Under the pieces are notes generated by a model that was not told the DNA's origin, searched no databases, and worked only from the letters and a program-made list of their open reading frames with translations. 18,345 bases of DNA from an uncultured Nesterenkonia sp. (GTDB lineage Bacteria > Actinomycetota > Actinomycetes > Actinomycetales > Micrococcaceae): contig CAMINA010000010.1 of assembly GCA_946221825.1 (NCBI GenBank), positions 1 through 18,345 of the forward strand, read 5' to 3'. Below are positions 1-6,587 of the stretch, one piece after another. Numbering within the stretch: position 1 is the stretch's first letter; each line of letters begins with the position of its first letter. The position numbers and the translations under genes were made by a program.

Positions 1-1
1 G

Positions 2-55
2 CCTGAGCTGATCACCCACGACGAGCAGAAGAAGCTGCGCAAGAAGTCGGCCTGA
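2..55 (+). CDS. C-terminal end of an unidentified protein (partial)
   Basis: An open frame enters from the left edge and ends at TGA 53-55. The visible 17 residues read PELITHDEQKKLRKKSA, a hydrophilic lysine-rich tail. This is too short to assign to a family. It is called a gene end because the frame is open from the window edge and a small terminator-like hairpin follows 8 nt after the stop. It does not look like the usual C-terminus of an ABC ATPase, so I do not propose it as the missing SugC of the operon downstream. Confidence 0.5.
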   Translation, partial: PELITHDEQKKLRKKSA

Positions 56-63
56 CCCTCTGG

Positions 64-85
64 CCTGGATCGACCAGGAATTTTT
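64..85 (+). terminator. Short Rho-independent terminator after the upstream gene
   Basis: CCTGG (64-68) and CCAGG (74-78) can pair around the loop ATCGA, and the stem is followed by AATTTTT (79-85). The stem is only 5 bp, so it is weak, but the T-run and the position right after a stop codon fit a terminator that insulates the lpqY-like operon. Confidence 0.45.
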
Positions 86-103
86 CCCCATCTCATTCAT
101 TGA

Positions 104-168
104 GAACGTGTGGCGGAACGTGTCCCGCACCACGTCACCGGTATATTCGACCGGAACTGTGAACGTGA
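104..168 (+). promoter_or_regulatory. Promoter/operator region of the sugar ABC operon
   Basis: A good -10 hexamer, TATATT, lies at 142-147; no convincing -35 is visible (CGTGTC at 119-124 is at 17-nt spacing). The -10 sits inside an inverted repeat, CCGGT (138-142) and ACCGG (150-154), as expected for a repressor operator. GAACGTGT occurs at 104-111 and again at 116-123 (12-bp period), and GAACGTGA follows at 161-168. Repeated boxes flanking and overlapping a promoter of a sugar importer suggest binding by a sugar-responsive regulator such as a LacI or ROK protein, but no regulator gene is in the window. Confidence 0.45.
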
Positions 169-225
169 GCGGAGTCACTGAGGCACTGCGATGCTCGGAG
201 GCTCCACGAGGGGGAGGTGCGATCC

Positions 226-1533
226 ATGACGGAACCGCGACGGATCCCCACCAAGCTCGCCCTGAGGGGTGCTGGTGCGGCTTCCGCGGCCATGCTGCTG
301 CTGACCGGATGCGGGGCCGATGACGGCGCCCCCGTTCTGACCTGGTACATCAACCCCGACGACGGCGGCCAGCGCGTCATCGCGGAGCAGTGCACCGAAG
401 AGGCCGACGGCGAATACGAGATCCGCACCTCTCTGCTTCCCGCTGACGCCCCCTCCCAGCGTGAGCAGCTGGCCCGCCGCCTGGCTGCGGGCGACTCCTC
501 CCTGGACATCATGTCCCTGGACCCTGTCTTCGTCCCGGAGTTCGCCGAGCCGGACTTCCTGGCTCCTGTGCCCGATGACGTGGCCGAGCGGACCACGGAG
601 GACACTCTGGAGGGCTCGCTGCAGAGCGCCACCTGGAACGATGAGATCGTCTCCGTCCCGTTCTGGGCCAACACTCAGCTGCTCTGGTATCGCGAGTCGG
701 TGGCCGAGGAGGCCGGCCTGGACATGGAAGGTGAGGTCACCTGGGACGACATCATGCAGGCCGCCGAGAGCACCGACACCTACCTGGGCGTCCACGGCGT
801 GCGCGGCGAGTCCATCTCCGTGTGGCTCAACGCGCTCATCGAGTCCCAGGGCGAGTCCATCCTGGTGGACAGGCAGGCAGCGGCCGAGGATGTGGAGACC
901 ACTCTGGACTCCGAGGCCGGCCAGCAGGCCGCTGAGGTCTTCTCCACCATCGGGGAGGAGGGCCTGGGCGGACCGGGCATCTCCTCGATGGATGAGGAGC
1001 AGGCCATGCGTCTCTTCCAGGGTGACAACGGCTCCTTCATGGTCAACTGGCCCTTCATCTGGGCGGCCACCAACGCTGGTGTGGAGGAGGGCACCCTGGA
1101 TCAGGAGGTCCTCGACGACATCGCCTGGACCCAGTATCCGCAGATGGAGGAGGGCACTGCCTCCGCGCCGCCGCTGGGCGGCATCAACCTCGGCGTAGGG
1201 GCAGATTCGGAGCACCCGGAGCTGGCCTATGACGCAGTGGAGTGCATCGTCTCTCCGGAGCGGCAGACCGAGTACTTCCTGACCAACGGCAACCCACCCT
1301 CCTCCGAGGCGGCCTTCGACGATCCGTCCATCGCCGAGGAGTTCCCGATGGCCGATGACATCCGTGAGTCCATCGACAACGGCGCTCCACGTCCGCAGAC
1401 CCCGTTCTACAACGAGATCTCCGAGACGCTGCAGGATCAGTTCAGTCCGCTCAGCGGCGTGGATCCGGAGACCACCCCGGGGACTGCGGATGAGCACATC
1501 GGTGAGGTTCTGCGAGGGGAGCGACTGCTGTGA
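226..1533 (+). CDS. lpqY: Sugar ABC transporter substrate-binding lipoprotein, LpqY-like (probable trehalose)
   Basis: This 435-residue extracellular lipoprotein captures a sugar and delivers it to the SugA/SugB permeases encoded next. The N-terminus has a charged start, a hydrophobic stretch and a lipobox LLTGC with the lipidated cysteine at residue 29. The mature part resembles mycobacterial LpqY from memory in several blocks: QLARRLAAGDSSLDIMSLD, NTQLLWYR, a NWPFIWA segment and GGINLGV near the C-terminal lobe. LpqY recycles trehalose in mycobacteria; here trehalose is the likeliest substrate but another alpha-glucoside is possible. ATG 226 is chosen over GTG 217 because GGAGG (213-217) lies 8 nt upstream of it and the GTG overlaps that Shine-Dalgarno. 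The stop overlaps the sugA start (GTGA), showing translational coupling. Confidence 0.85.
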   Translation: MTEPRRIPTKLALRGAGAASAAMLLLTGCGADDGAPVLTWYINPDDGGQRVIAEQCTEEADGEYEIRTSLLPADAPSQREQLARRLAAGDSSLDIMSLDPVFVPEFAEPDFLAPVPDDVAERTTEDTLEGSLQSATWNDEIVSVPFWANTQLLWYRESVAEEAGLDMEGEVTWDDIMQAAESTDTYLGVHGVRGESISVWLNALIESQGESILVDRQAAAEDVETTLDSEAGQQAAEVFSTIGEEGLGGPGISSMDEEQAMRLFQGDNGSFMVNWPFIWAATNAGVEEGTLDQEVLDDIAWTQYPQMEEGTASAPPLGGINLGVGADSEHPELAYDAVECIVSPERQTEYFLTNGNPPSSEAAFDDPSIAEEFPMADDIRESIDNGAPRPQTPFYNEISETLQDQFSPLSGVDPETTPGTADEHIGEVLRGERLL

Positions 1534-2498
1534 GCACTGCGACCACTGATAAGCGCGCCAAACTGGTGACCCAGCAGGACCGGCGCAGGCAGGAGGCCCG
1601 GCTGGGCTGGATGTTGGCGGGTCCGGCATTCGTGGTGATGCTGCTGGTGACCGCCTACCCGATCGCTCAGGCGGTCTTCGACTCCCTGTTCAGCTTGCGC
1701 CTGACGGCACCTGACGAGCGTGAGTTCGTCGGCCTGCAGAACTACCTGACGGTATTCTCCAGCACCGATGTCTTCTGGAGCTCCATGCTGGTCACGATCC
1801 TGATCACGGTGATCGCAGTGGCGGTGCAGCTGGTCATCGGATTCGCCCTGGCGCTGCTGATGCATCGGGCCATCGCCCGGCTGCGCGGACCGCTGCGCAC
1901 CGCCATCCTGGTGCCCTACGGCATCATCACCGTGGTCTCGGCCTTCGCCTGGTACTACATGTTCGACATCAACTCAGGGTTCGTGAACCGCTGGTTCTCC
2001 TGGGTTCCGGGCATCAGCGAGGAGATGGACTGGTTCGCCGAGACCTGGAGCGCCCTGGCGGTCATCATCGCCTCGGAGATCTGGAAGAATTCCCCCTTCA
2101 TCGCGCTGCTCCTGCTGGCCGGTCTGGCGCAGGTCTCGGACGACCTGTTGGAGGCCGCCAAGGTGGACGGCGCGAACTGGTGGCAGCAGCTGACCCGTGT
2201 GGTCATCCCGAATATGAAGGCCGCGATCATGGTGGCGGTGCTCTTCCGCACCCTGGACTCGTTCCGCATCTTCGACAACGTCTTCATCATGACCAACGGC
2301 GACGCCGGCACCGAAGTCCTCTCACTGCTGGCCTACCGCCAGTCGATCATGCGCCTGGAGATCGGCCTGGGTTCGGCCGTGTCGGTGATCATGTTCGTCT
2401 GCGTGGTGCTCATCGCGGTGATCGCGGTCAAGGGCTTCAAGGTGAACCTGGCCGAGGGGACCGGCTCCAACGCCGGGCAGAAGAAGGAGACCAAGTAG
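1530..2498 (+). CDS. sugA: Sugar ABC transporter permease, SugA-like (MalF type)
   Basis: Integral membrane permease of 322 residues, first of the two membrane subunits of the importer. A cytoplasmic N-terminus is followed by about six hydrophobic segments (first around residues 28-50). The conserved EAA loop that docks the ATPase is visible at about residues 208-227 (EAAKVDGANWWQQLTRVVIP, with the expected EAA, DGA and final P). The GTG start overlaps the lpqY stop by 4 nt and has GAGGGGAG (1514-1521) 8 nt upstream, so start and coupling are well supported. The order binding protein - permease - permease matches lpqY-sugA-sugB, but no ATP-binding subunit follows. Confidence 0.87.
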   Translation: MSTATTDKRAKLVTQQDRRRQEARLGWMLAGPAFVVMLLVTAYPIAQAVFDSLFSLRLTAPDEREFVGLQNYLTVFSSTDVFWSSMLVTILITVIAVAVQLVIGFALALLMHRAIARLRGPLRTAILVPYGIITVVSAFAWYYMFDINSGFVNRWFSWVPGISEEMDWFAETWSALAVIIASEIWKNSPFIALLLLAGLAQVSDDLLEAAKVDGANWWQQLTRVVIPNMKAAIMVAVLFRTLDSFRIFDNVFIMTNGDAGTEVLSLLAYRQSIMRLEIGLGSAVSVIMFVCVVLIAVIAVKGFKVNLAEGTGSNAGQKKETK

Positions 2499-3347
2499 AT
2501 GATCAAGACTCGTCTCACACCTAAGCAGAAGGGCATCTGGGCCCTGATCGCCGTCGTCGTGTTCATCTACGCGCTGTTCCCGGTGGTCGCGATCTTCGCC
2601 AACAGCTTCAAGACCCCGGCCGATGTCGGTGCCGGCACGTTCTGGCCGCAGAACTGGACCTGGCAGAACTACGAGATGATCTTCGTGGGGGAGGCTCAGA
2701 CGCTCTTCCTGAGCGCGCTGCGCAACTCCATCGGCATCACCCTGATCTCTACGGTCATCGCGGTGGTGCTGGCCACCCTGTGTGCCTATGCCATCGCGCG
2801 GCTGGACTTCCCGGGCAAGCGGTTCATCCTCTTCACCGCCCTGGCGGTCTCGATCTTCCCGGTGATCTCGGTGGTGACCCCCTTGTTCAACCTGTGGCGC
2901 AGCATCGGACTCTATGACACCTGGCTCGGGCTGATCATCCCGTATCTGTCGCTGACCCTGCCGATCTCCATCTGGACGCTCTCGGCCTTCTTCAAGCAGA
3001 TCCCCTGGGAGCTTGAGCAGGCGGCCTCGCTCGACGGCGCCACCCAGTGGCAGGCCTTCCGTCTGGTGATCGTGCCGCTTGCGGCCCCCGGAGTGTTCAC
3101 CGCGGCGATCATCGCCTTCTTCATCGCCTGGAATGACTTCGTCTACGGCATCTCGCTGACCTCCACGGAGGCTGCGCGCCCAGTGCCCGCCGCGCTGGCG
3201 TTCTTCACCGGGGCCTCGCAGTTCGAGCAGCCCACCGGATCGATCTCGGCGGCGGCGATCGTGGTGACCATCCCTGTGGTCATCCTGGTGATCCTCTTCC
3301 AGCGTCAGATCGTCTCCGGGCTGACGCAGGGCGCCGTCAAGGACTGA
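2499..3347 (+). CDS. sugB: Sugar ABC transporter permease, SugB-like (MalG type)
   Basis: Second permease, 282 residues, with a hydrophobic first segment at about residues 13-35, then the NSFKTPAD-like periplasmic start typical of MalG-type subunits. The EAA loop is at about residues 173-193 (EQAASLDGATQWQAF then VIVP). ATG 2499 follows the sugA stop directly (TAG-ATG) and has AAGGAG at 2484-2489, 9 nt upstream. It closes the operon: the next gene is gcvH after a 62-nt gap, and no sugC ATPase is present. The importer must borrow an ATPase from elsewhere, as MsiK-dependent importers do in other actinobacteria, or from a gene outside this window. Confidence 0.87.
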   Translation: MIKTRLTPKQKGIWALIAVVVFIYALFPVVAIFANSFKTPADVGAGTFWPQNWTWQNYEMIFVGEAQTLFLSALRNSIGITLISTVIAVVLATLCAYAIARLDFPGKRFILFTALAVSIFPVISVVTPLFNLWRSIGLYDTWLGLIIPYLSLTLPISIWTLSAFFKQIPWELEQAASLDGATQWQAFRLVIVPLAAPGVFTAAIIAFFIAWNDFVYGISLTSTEAARPVPAALAFFTGASQFEQPTGSISAAAIVVTIPVVILVILFQRQIVSGLTQGAVKD

Positions 3348-3365
3348 CCTGAGGTGCTAAGTTGT

Positions 3366-3393
3366 CTGGTGAGAGAAATCGATGTCTCACCAG
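3366..3393 (+). promoter_or_regulatory. Stem-loop just upstream of the gcvH ribosome binding site
   Basis: CTGGTGAGA (3366-3374) and TCTCACCAG (3385-3393) are a perfect 9-bp inverted repeat around a 10-nt loop. The right arm ends within AGGAG (3392-3396), and a second Shine-Dalgarno-like CGGAG follows at 3397-3401, 8 nt before the ATG. There is no T-run, so it is not a canonical terminator for sugB. It could be a protein operator or an RNA hairpin that limits ribosome access. It does not look like a glycine riboswitch, which is much larger. Confidence 0.5.
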
Positions 3394-3409
3394 GAGCGGA
3401 GCCTAACCG

Positions 3410-3796
3410 ATGAGCAATATCCCTGCAGAGCTGAAGTACAGCGCGGAGCATGAGTGGGTGGCCACCACCGACACCGAGGCAGTGGTGCGCGTCGGTATCA
3501 CCGACTTCGCTCAGGATGCCCTGGGGGATGTCGTCTACGTCGAGCACCCGGAGATCGGCTCCTCGGCCTCCGCCGGTGACGTGATCGGCGAGGTCGAGTC
3601 CACCAAGTCGGTCTCCGACATCTACGCGCCGGTCAGCGGTGAGATCGTGGCGGTCAACGAGTCGCTGGACGAGAACCCGGGAGCGATCAACTCGGATCCC
3701 TACGGTGCCGGCTGGCTCTTCGACGTCAAGCTCAGCGACGCCTCCGAGTTGGACTCCCTGCTCACTGCCGACGACTATGAAAACCAGGTAGGCTGA
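3410..3796 (+). CDS. gcvH: Glycine cleavage system H protein
   Basis: Small lipoyl carrier (128 residues) that shuttles the aminomethyl group from the P protein to the T and L proteins during glycine decarboxylation. The family fold is clear: EHEWV at the N-terminus, GITDFAQDALGDVVYV, then GEVESTKSVSDIYAPVSG with the lipoylated lysine at residue 66, and the NPYG-equivalent DPYGAGWLF near the end. The length is normal. No gcvP or gcvT is nearby; the same isolated gcvH next to garA is found in mycobacteria (Rv1826-Rv1827). A hairpin precedes its ribosome binding site, and the gap to garA is only 33 nt, so the two are probably co-transcribed. Confidence 0.95.
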   Translation: MSNIPAELKYSAEHEWVATTDTEAVVRVGITDFAQDALGDVVYVEHPEIGSSASAGDVIGEVESTKSVSDIYAPVSGEIVAVNESLDENPGAINSDPYGAGWLFDVKLSDASELDSLLTADDYENQVG

Positions 3797-3829
3797 GAGA
3801 TCATCGCTTCACGGGGAGAGGAGGTCATG

Positions 3830-4312
3830 ATGGAGACCGCACCTTTCGGCCAGGATGACGGCCGGACATCTGAAAGACCCGACGGGGAGGTTCGTCCTGC
3901 CGCTCATGAGAGCGCTTCGGAGACCACGAGCATCGGGCTGCCGCCTGCCGCGGCCGCTCCCTCCGAGCCCAGCCTCTCCGAGAGTGACCATGAGGCGATC
4001 AGTGCTCTGCCCTCCGGGTCGGCGCTGCTGATCGCTCACAGCGGGGCCAACCAGGGTGCTCGTTTCCTGCTGGATCAGGACGTGACCACAGTGGGTCGCC
4101 ACCCCGACGCCGAGATCTTCCTCGACGACGTGACGGTCTCGCGCCGGCATCTGAACTTCCACCGTGTGGCCGGCGGCTTCGAGATCGAAGACCTGGGAAG
4201 CCTCAACGGCACCTACGTCAATCACGACAGGGTGGACCGCTACCAGCTCAAGTCAGGTGACGAGGTTCAGATCGGCAAGTTCCGCCTGACCTACTACGCA
4301 GGCTCCAAATAG
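3830..4312 (+). CDS. garA: FHA-domain metabolic regulator GarA/OdhI
   Basis: A cytosolic phospho-switch of 160 residues. In mycobacteria (GarA) and Corynebacterium (OdhI) it binds and inhibits 2-oxoglutarate dehydrogenase and adjusts glutamate metabolism until Ser/Thr kinases phosphorylate its N-terminal ETTS threonines. That motif is present here at residues 31-34, in a disordered tail. The FHA domain is about residues 64-157 with GRH at 89-91, SRRH at 104-107 and GSLNGTYVN at 123-131, the phosphothreonine-binding loops. It ends in GDEVQIGKFRLTYY like its homologues. ATG 3830 is preferred over ATG 3827 because AGGAGG (3819-3824) lies 5 nt upstream; 3827 remains possible. The N-terminal tail before ETTS is longer than in GarA. 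Confidence 0.93.
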   Translation: METAPFGQDDGRTSERPDGEVRPAAHESASETTSIGLPPAAAAPSEPSLSESDHEAISALPSGSALLIAHSGANQGARFLLDQDVTTVGRHPDAEIFLDDVTVSRRHLNFHRVAGGFEIEDLGSLNGTYVNHDRVDRYQLKSGDEVQIGKFRLTYYAGSK

Positions 4313-4349
4313 GGCCTGACCCCGCAGCGGTGCGTGGCTGTTCCAAATA

Positions 4350-4379
4350 CCGACCATTTCTTCCTCAGCACGTTATCCT
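4350..4379 (+). promoter_or_regulatory. Possible promoter of the ftsR-like gene
   Basis: TATCCT at 4374-4379 is a fair -10, with CCGACC (4350-4355) as a weak -35 at 18 nt. The transcript would start near 4386 and carry a leader of about 39 nt with the Shine-Dalgarno AAAGAGG (4411-4417). It lies in the 112-nt gap after garA, in which I found no clear terminator. Confidence 0.35.
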
Positions 4380-4424
4380 GGGGCTGACTTCTTTCCTTCC
4401 CCTGAGCCCGAAAGAGGATACGCA

Positions 4425-5183
4425 GTGAGTGTTTCGCCTGTGCCGAAGCCGAAACCGTCGGCTGATGCCGACGATCCGGCGAACTCGCATGTCTTTACGA
4501 TCTCCGAAGTTCTGCGCGAGCTGCAGAATGAGTTCCCCGATCTGACAGCGTCGAAGCTGCGTTTCCTCGAGGAGCGCGATCTGGTGGAGCCGGCGCGTAC
4601 GGCGTCGGGTTACCGCAAGTACTCGGCAGCAGATGTGGAGCGGCTGCGCTTCATCCTGGCGCTGCAGCGCGACCGCTATATGCCCCTGGACGTCATCAAG
4701 AAGACGATGGACGCCTTGGACGCCGGCGAGCAGCCGGAGGAGCTTCCAGAGGCCGCCCCGGTGGGTCCGCGCGAGGTCACCAATGAGATGGCCGCCCAGA
4801 TCACCGGGCGGATCCGGCCGCTGAGCCGCAAGGAGCTGCGCGCACAGTCAGGGGCTACGCGCGGCATGCTCGACACGCTGGAGAAGTTCCGGATCATCAA
4901 GGCTGATGGGCAGGGCAACTACAGCCACCATGACCTCAAGGCCGTGAAGTCGGTGCGGGTCCTGGCGCGCTACGGCCTGGAGCCGAAGCATCTGGTGACC
5001 CTGCGCCGTTCGGCCGATGCCGAACTGGACCTGATCGGGCGGGCTATGGCACCCCAAGCGGCACGGAAGGACGCTGCCGCCCGGGCGCGCGTGGCCGAGT
5101 CCTCCAAGGAGATGCTGCAGTGCCTGAAGGACCTGCGCTCTTCGATGATGGACTCTGCGGTGGAGCAGCTGGACAAGAACTGA
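4425..5183 (+). CDS. ftsR: MerR-family regulator, FtsR (Rv1828) type
   Basis: DNA-binding regulator of 252 residues. The winged helix-turn-helix spans about residues 22-95, with FTISEVLRELQ, LRFLEERDLVEPART and SGYRKYSAADVERL, the standard MerR pattern. A second helix-turn-helix-like segment follows at about 128-170 (LSRKELRAQSGA to YSHHDLKAVK), as in Rv1828. The Corynebacterium orthologue FtsR activates ftsZ, so a role in controlling cell division is inferred. The gene lacks the C-terminal cysteines of metal-sensing MerR proteins. GTG 4425 has AAAGAGG (4411-4417) 7 nt upstream. Position directly after gcvH-garA is the conserved actinobacterial context and supports the orthology. Confidence 0.85.
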   Translation: MSVSPVPKPKPSADADDPANSHVFTISEVLRELQNEFPDLTASKLRFLEERDLVEPARTASGYRKYSAADVERLRFILALQRDRYMPLDVIKKTMDALDAGEQPEELPEAAPVGPREVTNEMAAQITGRIRPLSRKELRAQSGATRGMLDTLEKFRIIKADGQGNYSHHDLKAVKSVRVLARYGLEPKHLVTLRRSADAELDLIGRAMAPQAARKDAAARARVAESSKEMLQCLKDLRSSMMDSAVEQLDKN

Positions 5184-5193
5184 TCGTCGGCAG

Positions 5194-5222
5194 CTGACGC
5201 GAGCGGCACCACTGCCTACACT
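5194..5222 (+). promoter_or_regulatory. Promoter for a leaderless DUF151 transcript
   Basis: CTGACG (5194-5199) and TACACT (5217-5222) form a -35/-10 pair at exactly 17 nt. The -10 ends 6 nt before ATG 5229, so transcription should begin at or next to the A of the start codon. There is no Shine-Dalgarno in front of this ATG (GGACGC), which agrees with a leaderless mRNA. Confidence 0.65.
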
Positions 5223-5228
5223 GGACGC

Positions 5229-5789
5229 ATGGATGACCAGCAGATCCCGCTGGATGTGATCGGAGTGCGCGTGGAGCTCCCTGCCAAGCAGCCGGTCTTG
5301 GTGCTGCGCGGCGCCGCCGAGGGGACGGAGAGCCAGCATGTGGCGATCATGGTCGGAGCTGCAGAAGCCAATGCCGTCGCAGCGGCGCTGGAGGGGAAGG
5401 CCCCGCCCCGTCCGCTCACCCACGATCTGCTGGTCGAGGCGCTGAACAGCCTCGGTGGGGGAGTGGAGACCATCGAGATCGGCCTGCTGGACAGCCAGAC
5501 CTATTTCGGGACCATCACCCTGGCCGGAGGTCATACCTTGGATGCCCGCGCCTCGGACGCGATCGCTGTGGCAGTGCGCGTGCAGTGTCCGGTGACCATG
5601 GACGAGGACACCCTGGCAGCTGTGGCGGTCACGCCGCGTTTCAAGACCGTCTCGTCCGATGGTGAGGAGACGATGTCGGGGGATCCGGCAGATCGGGCTC
5701 CGCAAGCCAAAGTGCCCATCTCTGAGGCGGAGATCGCCGAGTTCCAGAAATTCCTCGATTCGGCCGGCCCCGATGACTTCCGCAGCTGA
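5229..5789 (+). CDS. Bifunctional nuclease (BFN/DUF151) domain protein, Rv1829 type
   Basis: Protein of 186 residues with a DUF151 domain over about residues 1-130: LDVIGVRVELPAKQPVLVL at the start, RPLTHDLLVEAL in the middle and DARASDAIAVAVRVQCPV at the end of the domain. Plant and bacterial members have been reported to cleave RNA and DNA, but the role in actinobacteria is not established. The C-terminal 50 residues are low in conservation and end in an acidic helix (EFQKFLDSAGPDDF) that may bind a partner. It sits between the two MerR genes in the conserved order. The ATG is chosen because of the promoter 6 nt upstream; no ribosome binding site is present. Confidence 0.88.
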   Translation: MDDQQIPLDVIGVRVELPAKQPVLVLRGAAEGTESQHVAIMVGAAEANAVAAALEGKAPPRPLTHDLLVEALNSLGGGVETIEIGLLDSQTYFGTITLAGGHTLDARASDAIAVAVRVQCPVTMDEDTLAAVAVTPRFKTVSSDGEETMSGDPADRAPQAKVPISEAEIAEFQKFLDSAGPDDFRS

Positions 5790-5836
5790 CTGTGGCGCTT
5801 CCGTGCGACACACCGTAGGCTGAGGAGCGAATGTCT

Positions 5837-5865
5837 TTGGCCGCGGCCCCTCAGGGCAATACCGT
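5837..5865 (+). promoter_or_regulatory. Promoter of the mcdR/resR-like gene
   Basis: TTGGCC (5837-5842) and TACCGT (5860-5865) are spaced by 17 nt and each keeps the key positions of the housekeeping consensus. The start would be near 5872, leaving a leader of about 23 nt that contains AGGAGGG (5882-5888), 6 nt before GTG 5895. A two-codon ATG-AGG-TGA (5890-5898) overlaps that GTG in another frame. Confidence 0.5.
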
Positions 5866-5894
5866 GGAGGAAGAAGACTTCAGGAGGGTATGAG

Positions 5895-6521
5895 GTGAGT
5901 CTGGATTCCCACTCGCGCGCATCGCGCGGGGCTACAGAGAACGGTGCGGCACCTGTGCAGCAGCGTCTCTTCGACGACGGTATGCCCGAGCTTGACGAGC
6001 AGATGGGCTACCGCGGTCCCATCGCATGCTCGGCCGCCGGGATCACCTACCGGCAGCTGGACTATTGGGCACGTACCAAGCTTGTCCAGCCCTCTCTGCG
6101 CAACGCGTCCGGCTCCGGGTCGGCGCGGCTCTATTCCTTCCGGGACATCCTGGTGCTCAAGGTCGTCAAGCGGCTGCTGGACACCGGCGTCTCCCTGCAG
6201 CAGATCCGCAGCGCCATCGACCACCTGCGGGAGCGCGGTGTGGACGATCTGGCGCAGATCACTCTGATGTCTGACGGCGCCTCGGTCTACGAATGCACCT
6301 CCCCGGATGAGGTCATCGACCTGGTCCAGGGCGGACAGGGCGTCTTCGGCATCGCTGTGGGACGTGTCTGGCGGGAGGTCGAGGGCAGCCTGGCAGAGTT
6401 CCCTCGTGAGCGCTCCGAGGATCCCGAGGAGCAGGCGGCAGAGGGTGTGCAGCCCACGCTGGACGCCTTCGAAGGTCAGGACGAGCTCGCTAAGATGCGG
6501 GCGCGCCGCCAGGCCTCCTGA
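5895..6521 (+). CDS. mcdR: MerR-family regulator, McdR/ResR (Rv1830) type
   Basis: Regulator of 208 residues. The DNA-binding region spans about residues 38-115: YRGPIACSAAGITYRQLDYW, then a wing with GSGSARLYSFRDILVL, and a helix pair LLDTGVSLQQIRSAIDHL. A conserved C-terminal block follows (TSPDEVIDLVQGGQGVFGIAV), close to my recollection of mycobacterial Rv1830. The mycobacterial orthologue has been linked to cell division and to antibiotic resilience, so a growth/division role is inferred here. GTG 5895 is preceded by AGGAGGG at 6-nt spacing. The gene ends the conserved block and is followed by a strong terminator; unlike in mycobacteria, gcvP does not follow. Confidence 0.85.
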   Translation: MSLDSHSRASRGATENGAAPVQQRLFDDGMPELDEQMGYRGPIACSAAGITYRQLDYWARTKLVQPSLRNASGSGSARLYSFRDILVLKVVKRLLDTGVSLQQIRSAIDHLRERGVDDLAQITLMSDGASVYECTSPDEVIDLVQGGQGVFGIAVGRVWREVEGSLAEFPRERSEDPEEQAAEGVQPTLDAFEGQDELAKMRARRQAS

Positions 6522-6546
6522 GCGGGTGTAGCCGCCGAGCATGAAT

Positions 6547-6571
6547 AAAGCGCCCCGAGGGGCGCTTTTTT
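6547..6571. terminator. Bidirectional Rho-independent terminator
   Basis: AAGCGCCC (6548-6555) pairs with GGGCGCTT (6560-6567) around loop CGAG and is followed by TTTTTT (6566-6571). On the other strand the stem is followed by a T-rich stretch (TTTATT). It lies between the convergent mcdR-like (+) and parA (-) genes and should stop both transcripts. Confidence 0.9.
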
Positions 6572-6587
6572 CATGCGCTCCTGCTGC

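Noticed and set aside
175..1629. Long minus-strand open frame (484 codons) opposite the lpqY-like gene
   Set aside because: Shadow of the + strand gene caused by high GC; low-complexity Gly/Leu/Val/Arg content, no family motif, and the + strand reading has a lipobox, Shine-Dalgarno and operon coupling.
3348..3409. Glycine riboswitch upstream of gcvH
   Set aside because: The gap is only 62 nt and holds a single simple hairpin; a glycine aptamer needs about 100 nt or more with conserved junctions that are not present.
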